A DNA stretch of 64,000 bases from Acidobacteriota bacterium (lineage in GTDB: Bacteria; Acidobacteriota; Terriglobia; Bryobacterales; Bryobacteraceae), in contig JAFDVZ010000015.1 in the NCBI GenBank assembly GCA_018268715.1, positions 1-64,000 on the forward strand, in the 5' to 3' direction. Position numbers and translations under genes: made by a program. Below, piece by piece: positions 31,663-40,632 of the stretch; the first letter of the stretch is position 1; each line of letters starts with the position of its first letter. The notes beneath the pieces were generated by a model. The model saw only the letters and a list, made by a program, of their open reading frames with translations. It had not been told where the DNA came from and did not search any database.

Positions 31663-33480
31663 TCACTGCTCGAGCAGCAGGACTCGCCCGGGCGAAAGCG
31701 TCGCCGTCCACGGTTGGGGCGCCGTTCGCAGCCGGGTCCAGGCATCGCGCGAAATCTCGGCCTCCAGGTGCGCGCAATCGCCCGGTCCCGGCGCCTGGTT
31801 CAGCCGCAGGTACAACGTCGTCTCGAACGGAGATTCGGTCGATTCCACCAGCCAGCACGGAAACGTATTCTCACGCTCGTCCGCCGAAGGGCTCACGCGG
31901 ACGTCATGGGCGCGGATACCCGCATGAGACGCCGATGCCGCGCCCAGCACGCGCAGCCGGCAACCCCAGTCCTCGACTTCCACGAACGCCCCCTCGCGCC
32001 GCGCAATGCGTCCGATGTTCTTGCATCCGGTCAACTGGGCCGCCGCCACGCGACGCGGATTCTCGAAGATCTCTCGTTTCGTGCCCGCGGCCGACAGCCG
32101 CCCATCGGCCAGCACCGCCAGGGCATCCGCCAGCCGGTACGCCTCATTCCGGTCATGTGTGACAAACACGGTGGCGCCCCGAAAATGCAGCAGCGTCTCC
32201 CGCAGTTGCTCCTCCGTGCGACGCCGCAAGTGCGGGTCGAGCGCAGACAGCGGTTCGTCGAGCAGCAGCGTCTCCGGATTCATCGCCAACGCGCGCGCCA
32301 GCGCCACGCGCTGCTTCTGCCCGCCCGACAGCGCTCCCGGATAGCTCGCTAGCAGGGATTCGATATGCAAGGCGGCGGCCCACTCCCGCACCCGCCGGTC
32401 ACGCTCCACGGCGTCGAGCCCTCGCAGCCCGAACCCGATGTTCCGGGCCACGCTCATATGAGGAAACAGGGCGTAATCCTGGAAAACGAACCCGACGCGC
32501 CGCTCCGAAGGAGTTAGGTCGATCCTCCGCGCCGAGTCGAACAGGACCCGCCCATTCACCTCCACGCGCCCGGAATCGGGCCGCTCAAGCCCTGCGATCG
32601 TCCGCAGCGTCAGGCTCTTCCCCGAGCCCGAAGCGCCCAACAATCCGAGCACGCGCCCCTGCGTCGATACCCGAACATCCAGCTCAAAGCCCGCCAGCCG
32701 CTTCCGTATCTCCACCGAGAATCCGGCCGCCGGCAGCGCGTTCCCGGAATCCGCATGCAGAATTGCCGAACGCCCGGCCGGACGCTCCGCCACCGTCGTC
32801 GTCGCTCGTTCCTCCCCCGCCCGCGCCCGAGGAAGCCAGTAATTCAGCGCCGCGATCGAAGCGAGCGACAACGCGACGATGGTCAGCACCCACACCAGCG
32901 CCCGGCCCATGTCACCGCCATCCGCCGCGAAGAAGATGGCGACGGGCATCGTTTGGGTGCGTCCAGGGATGTTGCCCGCCAGCATCAGCGTCGCGCCGAA
33001 CTCGCCCAACGCTCGCGCAAACGCCAGGATCACGCCCGCCGCGACGCCCGGCCGAGCCAGCGGCAGCGTCACGCGCAGGAACGTCCGCCACTCGCCGGCG
33101 CCCAACGTTCGCGCCGCCGCGGTCAGGTTCGGATTCACCTGCTCGAATGCTCCCAACGCCGCGCGATACATCAGCGGAAAAGCCACCACGGTAGCCGCGA
33201 TTACCGTGGCAGGCCACGAAAACGCCACTCTCAGTCCAAGCTGTTCCAGCGCCTGTCCGATGGGGCTCCGCCGTCCGAACACGAGCAGCAGAAAGTAGCC
33301 CGCGACGGTCGGCGGCAGCACCAACGGCAGCGTCAGAATCCCGTCGATCCAGCCCCTGGCGCGCCCCCGGTAGCGTTCGACCAACGCCGCCGCGGCCGTC
33401 CCCAGTACGAACGTGAGCGCGGTGGCCGTCGCCGACGTCCCGATCGAGATCCACAGTGGGGACCATTCGCCCGGCGTCAT
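31663..33480 (-). CDS. modBC: Fused molybdate ABC transporter permease-ATPase (ModB-ModC)
   Basis: A 605-residue fusion of two subunits usually made separately. Residues 1-225 are the ModB permease: five membrane helices and the coupling-loop EAA-type segment AARTLGAGEWRTFLRVTLPLARPGVAAG. Residues about 255-600 are the ModC ATPase: Walker A GASGSGKS, Q-loop VFQDYALFPHMSV, signature LSGGQKQRVALARAL, Walker B LLLDEPLSALD, H-loop VTHD, then a C-terminal MOP-like regulatory region. It imports molybdate (or tungstate) using ModA as the binding protein. Its start overlaps the end of modA by four bases (ATGA). The fusion links the coupling helix and ATPase in one chain, so dimerisation must produce a 2:2 transporter from two polypeptides. 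Confidence 0.93.
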   Translation of the reverse strand: MTPGEWSPLWISIGTSATATALTFVLGTAAAALVERYRGRARGWIDGILTLPLVLPPTVAGYFLLLVFGRRSPIGQALEQLGLRVAFSWPATVIAATVVAFPLMYRAALGAFEQVNPNLTAAARTLGAGEWRTFLRVTLPLARPGVAAGVILAFARALGEFGATLMLAGNIPGRTQTMPVAIFFAADGGDMGRALVWVLTIVALSLASIAALNYWLPRARAGEERATTTVAERPAGRSAILHADSGNALPAAGFSVEIRKRLAGFELDVRVSTQGRVLGLLGASGSGKSLTLRTIAGLERPDSGRVEVNGRVLFDSARRIDLTPSERRVGFVFQDYALFPHMSVARNIGFGLRGLDAVERDRRVREWAAALHIESLLASYPGALSGGQKQRVALARALAMNPETLLLDEPLSALDPHLRRRTEEQLRETLLHFRGATVFVTHDRNEAYRLADALAVLADGRLSAAGTKREIFENPRRVAAAQLTGCKNIGRIARREGAFVEVEDWGCRLRVLGAASASHAGIRAHDVRVSPSADERENTFPCWLVESTESPFETTLYLRLNQAPGPGDCAHLEAEISRDAWTRLRTAPQPWTATLSPGRVLLLEQ

Positions 33481-34241
33481 GGCGCAACCGTCGTGAAGCC
33501 GTGTCGCGCAAAAACAGCCCGCGCCCGTTCTCCCGTCAGGTACTGGACAAACGCACGGGCGGCCGCCGTGTTCCGCGAATCCCGCAGCACGGCCGCGGGA
33601 TAGACCACCGGCTGGTGGGAGCCTTCGGGGGCGACCTCGGCCACTCGCACCTTGCCGGACACGGCGGCGTCGGTGGCGTACACGACGCCGCAGTCGGCCT
33701 CACCCGTCTCGACGTAGGTCAACACCTGGCGGACATCCTTCGCAAGCGCCAGCTTCGGCGCGACAGCGTCCCAGATCCCCAACGCGCGCAACGTCTGACG
33801 GCCGTAATCGCCCGCCGGTACGCTGTCGGGATTGCCCAGCGCGACCAGTTGCACGCTCGCGCCGGCCAACTCGCGGAACGACTTTGGTCCCTGCTTCGCG
33901 GCAGGAACAATCAATACGATGCGGTTGCGCAGCAGGTCGCGCCGGGTGCCGTCCAGGATCAGCCCTTTCGACGCCAGTTCATCCATCGGTTTTGACGCCG
34001 CCGACACAAACACGTCCGCCGGAGCGCCGTCCTCAATCTGCCGCGCCAACGCGCCGGAGCCCCCGAAGTTGAACGTTGCCGTCACGCCGCTCCGCGCGAA
34101 ATCGGGCGAAATCTCCTCGATGGCGTTCTGCAGGCTCGCCGCCACGGAGACCGTCAGCGTCGCCGCGCCCGGGTGCGACCGCCCGCAACCGGCCAGCAAA
34201 GCCGCGCACAGAAGCGCCACTGGCAGGAAGCGCTCAGGCAA
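33477..34241 (-). CDS. modA: Molybdate-binding periplasmic protein ModA
   Basis: A 254-residue lipoprotein-like binding protein. The leader MPERFLPVALLCAALLAGCGRSHPG has a lipobox (LAGC), so it is anchored in the membrane. The mature part starts LTVSVAASLQNAIEEISPDFARSGVTATFNFGGSGALARQIEDGAPADVFVSAASKPMDELASKG, the ModA oxyanion-binding pattern, and continues with LVALGNPDSVPAGDYGRQTLRALG and ADCGVVYATDA. It hands molybdate to the fused ModBC transporter. It overlaps the genes on both sides by four and eight bases, showing a tight operon. Confidence 0.94.
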   Translation of the reverse strand: MPERFLPVALLCAALLAGCGRSHPGAATLTVSVAASLQNAIEEISPDFARSGVTATFNFGGSGALARQIEDGAPADVFVSAASKPMDELASKGLILDGTRRDLLRNRIVLIVPAAKQGPKSFRELAGASVQLVALGNPDSVPAGDYGRQTLRALGIWDAVAPKLALAKDVRQVLTYVETGEADCGVVYATDAAVSGKVRVAEVAPEGSHQPVVYPAAVLRDSRNTAAARAFVQYLTGERARAVFARHGFTTVAP

Positions 34242-35349
34242 TCACGGCCCCCATCTCCGATGTGTCGTAACCCGCCAGCACCTCGAGCTTCCGCCGCAGG
34301 CTGGCGCGCTGTAACGCGTCGAGGAAGGACTGCACCACCGGCAGATCCGCCGCGCCCTTTCGCATCACCAGATCATAGCGTTCCGCCCGCAGCGGCACGA
34401 AATCCAGGCCGAACGTCTTGGCCGCGGACCTCGTCGCCAGGCACGCATCCACGTCGCGCGAAAGCACCGCGTAGGCGGCCTCCAGGTGGCCATGCGCCAC
34501 ACGGTCGTAGCCACGCACGCTCTCGCTCCGCGCGCCGCACTGCTCCAGCAGCTTGTCGAGCAGCGCGCGGCTTCCCGATCCCACCTCCCGATTGACGAAG
34601 CGCACGTCCGCGCGGGCGATGTCCTCCACGCCGCGGATCCCCTTCGGATTGCCCGGCGCGATCACCAGTCCCTCCTCCCAGCGCGCGAAGGTGACCACGG
34701 TGAACTCATCGTGCGGGAATTCCGTGCGCAGGAAAGGCAGGTTAAACTCGCCCGTGGCGGGATCCTCCAGGTGGCTGCCGGCGATGTGGACCTTGCCCTC
34801 CTTGAGCCACCGCAACGCGAGCCGGCTCGACGCTCCGGCGCAGACTAATTCCACCCCGCTCGACCGCTCCACCGTGTGCGCCAGCAGCCCTGTGGCCGGA
34901 TCGCAGCCCGCCAGCACCAGCCGCCTCCCCACAGCCGCTTCGCTAGAAATCATTGCCAGGTCCGCCCGGCCTCGCCGCGCCTCGCGGACCACGCCGTCGG
35001 CCTCCGGCAGGTAGTACGGCGATGCGCTGACCGGAACGCTCACCCACCGCGATCCGATCTGGCACACCCGCACCGGCTGACCGGCCCCCGGAGGGTCGGC
35101 GCTCAGCACGTCCGCCGTCACGGTTTCCGGCTCCGCCGCGGTCTCGCGCAAAGCGAACAGCTCGTGCACCGGCACGTCCAACTCGCGCGCCAGCCGCAGC
35201 GCCACCGCCGTATTCGGCACGTAGGCGCCGCTTTCGATGGCGTGGATCGTCTGCCGGCTTACCCCCACCCTGCGCGCCAGCTCCGTCGCGCCCACGCCGC
35301 GGTGTTTACGCACCTCGCCAAGCCGGTTCGCAATCGCATCCTGCTGCAA
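34234..35349 (-). CDS. XRE-type regulator fused to a periplasmic-binding-like sensor domain (molybdate regulator)
   Basis: A 371-residue transcription factor. Residues about 8-62 form the helix-turn-helix (IANRLGEVRKHRGVGATELARRVGVSRQTIHAIESGAYVPNTAVALRLARELD). Residues about 90-360 are a PBP-like substrate-binding domain related to ModA and LysR effector domains (ADLAMISSEAAVGRRLVLAGCDPATGLLAHTVERSSGVELVCAGASSRLALRWLKEGKVHIAGSH). It is the family found beside molybdate or tungstate transporters in place of ModE. It lies in the mod operon, eight bases overlapping modA, so it most likely senses molybdate or molybdenum cofactor status and controls this operon. The ligand is inferred from context. 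Confidence 0.87.
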   Translation of the reverse strand: MQQDAIANRLGEVRKHRGVGATELARRVGVSRQTIHAIESGAYVPNTAVALRLARELDVPVHELFALRETAAEPETVTADVLSADPPGAGQPVRVCQIGSRWVSVPVSASPYYLPEADGVVREARRGRADLAMISSEAAVGRRLVLAGCDPATGLLAHTVERSSGVELVCAGASSRLALRWLKEGKVHIAGSHLEDPATGEFNLPFLRTEFPHDEFTVVTFARWEEGLVIAPGNPKGIRGVEDIARADVRFVNREVGSGSRALLDKLLEQCGARSESVRGYDRVAHGHLEAAYAVLSRDVDACLATRSAAKTFGLDFVPLRAERYDLVMRKGAADLPVVQSFLDALQRASLRRKLEVLAGYDTSEMGAVIA

Positions 35350-35352
35350 GCG

Positions 35353-35835
35353 TCACTTCCTGAGTTGCACCACTTCAATCCGGGTCAACATCCGCACGCT
35401 ACGGGCGCCGGGCTTGTCCTTCGGCGCGATCAACCGGAACCGTCCCTGCGCGCCGGCCAGCGGCTTACCATCGGCGGTGTCCGCCACCAGCGCCTGGCTG
35501 TCGACAAACGTCGGATCCAGCTCCGCCACGGAAAACACCACCTGGTAGCCGTCCTGCCCCGCCGCGAGCACATAACCCGCCAGCGCCTTGCCGCGCAGCT
35601 CGCGCCCGCGTGGAACTCCCGCCCGCTTCAGCACCTCATCCAGCCACACGCCCGAATACTCGGTTTCGACGTCCTTGTTCTTCATCCGGACCGAGGCGCG
35701 CGGCATCGTCGCCAACTCCGCCGCCGTCAGCGTCAGCTTCTGCCTGACGTCGCCCGTCACCTCCACCGCCGGCCCCTGTGCCAGCAGTTGGGCCGCCCCG
35801 ATGATCGCCCATACGCACCAGCGTCGCGTATACAT
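35353..35835 (-). CDS. Exported molybdopterin-binding-domain protein
   Basis: About 160 residues from MYTRRWCVWAIIGAAQLLAQ, a signal peptide. The rest is a compact oxidoreductase molybdopterin-binding domain of the sulfite oxidase/YedY type (VEVTGDVRQKLTLTAAELATMPRASVRMKN, YSGVWLDEVLKRAGVP, GYQVVFSVAELDPTF, GRFRLIAPKDKPGARSVRMLTRIEVV). The usual catalytic cysteine of MsrP-type enzymes is not evident, so it may bind cofactor or ligand without catalysis. It is the first gene of the mod operon, three bases before the regulator gene. Confidence 0.82.
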   Translation of the reverse strand: MYTRRWCVWAIIGAAQLLAQGPAVEVTGDVRQKLTLTAAELATMPRASVRMKNKDVETEYSGVWLDEVLKRAGVPRGRELRGKALAGYVLAAGQDGYQVVFSVAELDPTFVDSQALVADTADGKPLAGAQGRFRLIAPKDKPGARSVRMLTRIEVVQLRK

Positions 35836-35862
35836 GACCTCCCTCACATTGTAGTGCCGCGC

Positions 35863-38800
35863 CTAGAAACGCATCTTCGCGACAAACTCGAAATCGCGCG
35901 GATTCCCCGCGCTGGTGATGGATCCGAAGGCCGCGCTGCCGAAGCTTCCATTCGGATCGTTCAGCGGCGGCGTGTTCGACACGTTGAACGCCTCCGCCCG
36001 AAACTCCAGGTTCAGCCGCTCGGTCAGCCGGAACGTTTTTCCGATCATCAGATCGGCGTTCTGCAAGCCCGGCCCGCGCACCGGATTGCGCGAACTCGCG
36101 CCGATTACGAACTGCGGCGAGGCGACGAACGCCGACGTATCGAAATAGCGCGCCACCGTGCGGCCCGCATATTCGTTCGGATTGGCGATGCGGCTCGGCC
36201 GCTGCACCGCGAATCCCAGGCTCGAGTTATTGTTGGTCGCCTGCGTCACGGCCACGGCGTCGCCCGACTGCACGCGCACCAGCCCGCCGATCTGCCAGCC
36301 CGAAATCTTCCACCATCGCGGAATGTCGTACACCCAACCCAGGGCGAACACGCGCGGAATATCGCCGCTCGAAACGTCCTTCTCCAGATGCCGGTTGTAG
36401 GCGTCCGCCGCACCCGTGCTGTTCAGCACCGGCCCGGTGAAGATGGTCTGCGAAAACACGCTGGAGGCGTCGTCGATGAGTTTGGAGAACGTATAGGCCG
36501 CATTCACCGTCAACCCGCGCGACAGGCGCCTCTCCAATTTCGCGGTGGCCGCGTGATAACTCGAGTTCCCGACGTTATCGCGAAACAGCACGACGTTGGT
36601 GAAGCGCGGGTACGGCCGCAGTAACTGCTGCTGGGCGATCGTCGCCGCCCCCAGCGAGGAGGACGCCGGAATCTGGCCGAAATAGGGATTGGAGAGCTTG
36701 GTGAGCAGCGCCGCGCCCATCGCGAGGTACTGCGGCGATAACTGGTTGATGTTAGCGTCCGGGATCCCCAGCCGCGTGTTCTTCGACCCGAGATAGCCTA
36801 ACTCCACGTTCCAGTCGTTGCCGAAGGTCTTCTGAATCGTGAAATTCCATTGCTGTGAATAACCCGAGCCGTTATTTCGATCCACGCCGAACACGCCCTG
36901 TCCCAGTCCTGAGTTGGCGTTCGGCGAGGAGGGCTGCACGGTCGGCCCGTTTGACAGCGTGAACGCCGGGTTCAGGTTGTCCTGCGATTGCTGCCCCACC
37001 GTCTGTATGAAAGGAAACTGGGGAATAGTGAACGGCGTGGTGATTCCCGATTGTTCGAAGAAGATCAACCCATAGCCCGCCCGCGCCACCCAACTGTCTC
37101 CGATGCGATAGGCCATCCCCACCCGCGGCCCGAAGTTGCCCAACTCGAGTTCGCGCGCCGTGTGCGGAAACTCCAGCACCTGGCTGTTCAGGTTGAAGAT
37201 CGCTCCCTGGTCGTTACGTTCCGTCGACGGAAAATTCAGCGTATAGCGCGTCCCTAGGTTCAGCGTCAGCCGAGTCGTTACGCGCCAGTCGTCGCCCACG
37301 AAGAACTCCGCGATGTGGGCCCGCGGCTCGATGACGTTTTTCTGGATATCGATGGTGAACGCATTCACCTGGCCCAGCAGCAGCGACGCCAGCGCATTGC
37401 CGCTGCCGGTGACGCCGCTCGCGTTCGTGCCCGTGGTGGTGAAGGCGAACGACCCGGTCGGATTCGGCGGATTCAGGACGTCCAGCGCCTCCCTCCGAAA
37501 GTCGAACCCGGCTTTCAGCGTGTGCCGTCCGCGCACCATCGTGAACGTGTCCAGATACTCGGTGATTGACGTGGTGAACCGCGAGTTGGAGGCCGTCGTC
37601 GGTCCGATCTGCTGATAGCCCGACACGGTGAAGATGGGCAGCACGGAAGCGAATGAGTTCGAAGGCAAGCCAGGAACCGTGATGCCGCCGTTTTGCAGCG
37701 AAGTCTGATTCAGATCGCGCCGCGAGTAACCGAAGCGCGCCTGATTCAGCGCCGTCGGCGAGATAGCCCAGTTATAGTCGGCGACGATCGCGTCGCCCCG
37801 CGTCAGCGCATGGCCAATCACGCCGGAGGTCAGGCTGCCGCTGCCATCGGCCAGCGGAGTCACCGGCGAGTCATCGTCGCGGAAAATCGTGTACCGCCCG
37901 AAGATCCGGTGTTTCTCGCCGAAGTAGCGATCCAGGCGGAAATCGGCCTGGTCCTGATTGTCGGGCTCGGTCGCCGTGCGGACATAGTTGCTGGATCCCG
38001 AAACATTCGGCGACGGATAGTGCGCCAGCACCTGCGCGGCGATCGAATCGAACCGGCTGAGCGGAATCGTATTGGAAGGAAACTGCGTCCGGGGCGAAGT
38101 CAGCGGATCGTAGATCGCCTGCGTGAAGACGCCCTGCCGCTGCGGCGTCGTCGGCACGACGCTGAACCGCGTCAGCCCCGTCCGCAGCCGAGTCCCCTGC
38201 CAGTCGGCGAAAAAGAACGTCTTGTTGTGCTGAATCGGACCGCCAATGGTGGCGCCATACTGGTTCCGGCGGAACTCCGGCGTCGGCCCCGGTTGCGCGA
38301 ACAGGTTCCGCGCGTTCAAGGCCTCATTGCGGAAGAACTCGAACAGATTCCCGTGCAATTCGTTCGTCCCGGACTTGCCGATCACCATCACCGTCCCGCC
38401 GTTGGACCGCCCATACTCCGGCGAGTAGGAATTGACGTTCAGCTTGAACTCCTCCATGCCGTCGACGATCGGATAGTAGACCACCTGTCCAGGCTCGGGC
38501 TGCAGCACGCTGATGCCGTCGTAGATGTACTCGTTGGTGCGCGGGCGGCTGCCGTTGATGCGCGGCAGAAACTGGCCGTTCGGCAGAGCCACGCCCGGCG
38601 ATAGCGTCACCAGCGGAATGAAGTTCCGCCCGTCGAGCGGCAGCGTCGCGATCTTCTTTTTATCGACGTTCTGGCTCACCTCGCCGCTCGCCGTCTGCGC
38701 CATCGTGGCGGCCGCCGTCACATCTACGGAATCGGCCGGTTGGCCCACCTCGAGCCGGGCGTCCATCGGGATCCTCGTTCCCAGCCGTAACGTCACGCCC

Positions 38801-39078
38801 GACCGCCGGTACGTCCGGAAGCCGCGCGCCTCCACCGAGAACACGTATTCGCCGGCCGGCAACCCCAACACGTGATACTCGCCGCGCTCGTCGGTCATCG
38901 CCGAATAGCGCGCGTGCGTGCCGCGATCCTCGGCGTCCACCCGCGCGTTCGGAATTCCCAGGCCCGACGGATCGTAGATGGTCCCAAACAGCTCCGCCCG
39001 TCCCGCTTGCCCCAACAGGTCCGCCGAGGTCGCCAGGATCAGGAAAAACAGTACCCCGATAGAGCGTCGTGTAAACAT
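35863..39078 (-). CDS. TonB-dependent receptor with carboxypeptidase-regulatory-like domain
   Basis: A 1,071-residue outer-membrane protein with signal peptide MFTRRSIGVLFFLILATSADLLGQ. Regulatory-like domain at about residues 27-110 (LFGTIYDPSGLGIPNARVDAEDRGTHARYSAMTDERGEYHVLGLPAGEYVFSVEARGF). Plug with INGSRPRTNEYIYDGISVLQ and EYGRSNGGTVMVIGKSGTNELHG, then a long barrel ending AKMRF. It is of the same family as the receptor at 14759. It lies 27 bases upstream of the molybdopterin-domain gene on the same strand, so it may be cotranscribed with the mod operon and could import a metal-ligand complex; this is inferred from spacing only. Confidence 0.92.
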   Translation of the reverse strand: MFTRRSIGVLFFLILATSADLLGQAGRAELFGTIYDPSGLGIPNARVDAEDRGTHARYSAMTDERGEYHVLGLPAGEYVFSVEARGFRTYRRSGVTLRLGTRIPMDARLEVGQPADSVDVTAAATMAQTASGEVSQNVDKKKIATLPLDGRNFIPLVTLSPGVALPNGQFLPRINGSRPRTNEYIYDGISVLQPEPGQVVYYPIVDGMEEFKLNVNSYSPEYGRSNGGTVMVIGKSGTNELHGNLFEFFRNEALNARNLFAQPGPTPEFRRNQYGATIGGPIQHNKTFFFADWQGTRLRTGLTRFSVVPTTPQRQGVFTQAIYDPLTSPRTQFPSNTIPLSRFDSIAAQVLAHYPSPNVSGSSNYVRTATEPDNQDQADFRLDRYFGEKHRIFGRYTIFRDDDSPVTPLADGSGSLTSGVIGHALTRGDAIVADYNWAISPTALNQARFGYSRRDLNQTSLQNGGITVPGLPSNSFASVLPIFTVSGYQQIGPTTASNSRFTTSITEYLDTFTMVRGRHTLKAGFDFRREALDVLNPPNPTGSFAFTTTGTNASGVTGSGNALASLLLGQVNAFTIDIQKNVIEPRAHIAEFFVGDDWRVTTRLTLNLGTRYTLNFPSTERNDQGAIFNLNSQVLEFPHTARELELGNFGPRVGMAYRIGDSWVARAGYGLIFFEQSGITTPFTIPQFPFIQTVGQQSQDNLNPAFTLSNGPTVQPSSPNANSGLGQGVFGVDRNNGSGYSQQWNFTIQKTFGNDWNVELGYLGSKNTRLGIPDANINQLSPQYLAMGAALLTKLSNPYFGQIPASSSLGAATIAQQQLLRPYPRFTNVVLFRDNVGNSSYHAATAKLERRLSRGLTVNAAYTFSKLIDDASSVFSQTIFTGPVLNSTGAADAYNRHLEKDVSSGDIPRVFALGWVYDIPRWWKISGWQIGGLVRVQSGDAVAVTQATNNNSSLGFAVQRPSRIANPNEYAGRTVARYFDTSAFVASPQFVIGASSRNPVRGPGLQNADLMIGKTFRLTERLNLEFRAEAFNVSNTPPLNDPNGSFGSAAFGSITSAGNPRDFEFVAKMRF

Positions 39079-39196
39079 GTCAGATGTCTTGTAAGAGTAG
39101 CATAGCCTCGCGTTGCGCCGGGCCGCGTCATGGCTCCGTCATCACAGGCTGCTAGGATAGGGTCATAGGTCTACTGGGGGCGCTGCAAATCTCTAC

Positions 39197-40609
39197 ATGG
39201 CGAAGACAAAGATCGTAGCTACTCTGGGTCCGGCCAGCGATTCGCTGGACGCCGTCCGGCGACTGATTCGCGGAGGCGTGGACGTGATTCGGCTGAACAT
39301 GTCCCACGGGTCCCAGCAGGACCACGCTGAACGCATTCAATGGGTGCGTCAGGCCGCCCGGGAATTCGACGCTCACACGGCGATCCTGATCGACCTGCAA
39401 GGGCCGAAAATCCGCCTGGGAACGTTTCAGGACGGCGGTTGCGTGCTCGAGGACGGCGCGCGATTCACCATCACCACCACTCCGGTGGAGGGAAACAGCG
39501 AACGAGCCTCGTGCAGTTACGCCGACCTCGCCAAGGATCTCCGCGAAGGCGACCGCGTCCTGCTCGCCGACGGCACGGTGGAGTTGCGCGTGCTCTCCTC
39601 CGATGGCGTGGCGGCGGCCTGCGAAGTGGTGCGCGGCGGACCCATCTCCGACCGCAAGGGCATCAACCTGCCGGGCGTCCAGGTCAGCAGCCCCTCGCTC
39701 ACCAAGAAGGATGTCGCCGACCTCCGCTTCGGCATCGAGCACGGCATCGACATGGTGGCCCTGTCCTTTGTCCGCAAGCGCGACGACGTCCTGCGCCTGC
39801 GCCTCCACCTGGAGGACAACGACGCTAAAATCCCGATCATCTCCAAGATCGAAAAGCCCGAGGCGTGGACCAACCTCGACTCCATCCTCGAAGAATCCGA
39901 CGGCGTCATGGTGGCTCGCGGCGACCTAGGCGTCGAGATGGCGGCCGAAAAAGTGCCGTCCATCCAGAAGGCCATCATCCGGCGCGCCCGCCGGGCAGGG
40001 AAGTTCGTCATCACCGCCACCCAGATGCTCGATTCGATGATGGACCGCGCCACGCCCACCCGCGCCGAAGTAAGCGACGTCGCCAACGCCATTTACGACG
40101 GCACCGACGCCGTCATGCTGTCCGGCGAAACGGCGGCCGGCAAGTATCCTTTCGAAGCCGCCCGCATGATGGAGCGCATCGCCACGGAGGCCGAAACCTC
40201 GGTCCACTTCCGGGACCTGCCGCCCCGCGAAAATCCCACCCATGCCGACATCGTGGCCGACGCCGCCTACCGCGCCGCGCAGGCCGTGAACGCCCAGGGC
40301 ATCGTCGTCTTCACCGCCACCGGTTTCACGGCGCGCCTGGTGTCGCGCTTCCGACCGCCGGTGCCGATCTACGCCTTCACCGGCAACGTGGAGACCGCCC
40401 GGCAATTGCAGGTGATTTTCGGCGTGAACGCCGTCATCGCGGCGGACAATTCGTCAACCGACGAAATGCTCGACCAGTTGGACCTACTCATGCTGCAGAA
40501 CGGGACGCTCAAGAAGGGCGACACCGTGGTGTTCGTGGCGGGCCAGCCGATCGGTCGCGCCGGCACCACGAACCTGCTCAAACTGCACCGCGTGGGCGAC
40601 CTGCACTAG
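39197..40609 (+). CDS. pyk: Pyruvate kinase
   Basis: A 470-residue glycolytic enzyme transferring phosphate from phosphoenolpyruvate to ADP. It starts MAKTKIVATLGPASDSLDAVRRLIRGGVDVIRLNMSHG and carries the B-domain (residues about 70-170), the K/Mg site GVMVARGDLGVEMAAEKVPSIQK, the phosphoryl-transfer lysine in IISKIEKPEAW and ITATQMLDSM, and the GTDAVMLSGETAAGKYP segment. The C-terminal domain is present. It stands alone between a divergent TonB receptor gene and a convergent beta-glucosidase. Confidence 0.96.
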   Translation: MAKTKIVATLGPASDSLDAVRRLIRGGVDVIRLNMSHGSQQDHAERIQWVRQAAREFDAHTAILIDLQGPKIRLGTFQDGGCVLEDGARFTITTTPVEGNSERASCSYADLAKDLREGDRVLLADGTVELRVLSSDGVAAACEVVRGGPISDRKGINLPGVQVSSPSLTKKDVADLRFGIEHGIDMVALSFVRKRDDVLRLRLHLEDNDAKIPIISKIEKPEAWTNLDSILEESDGVMVARGDLGVEMAAEKVPSIQKAIIRRARRAGKFVITATQMLDSMMDRATPTRAEVSDVANAIYDGTDAVMLSGETAAGKYPFEAARMMERIATEAETSVHFRDLPPRENPTHADIVADAAYRAAQAVNAQGIVVFTATGFTARLVSRFRPPVPIYAFTGNVETARQLQVIFGVNAVIAADNSSTDEMLDQLDLLMLQNGTLKKGDTVVFVAGQPIGRAGTTNLLKLHRVGDLH

Positions 40610-40632
40610 CCCGGCCGCGCCGCGCGTACCGC

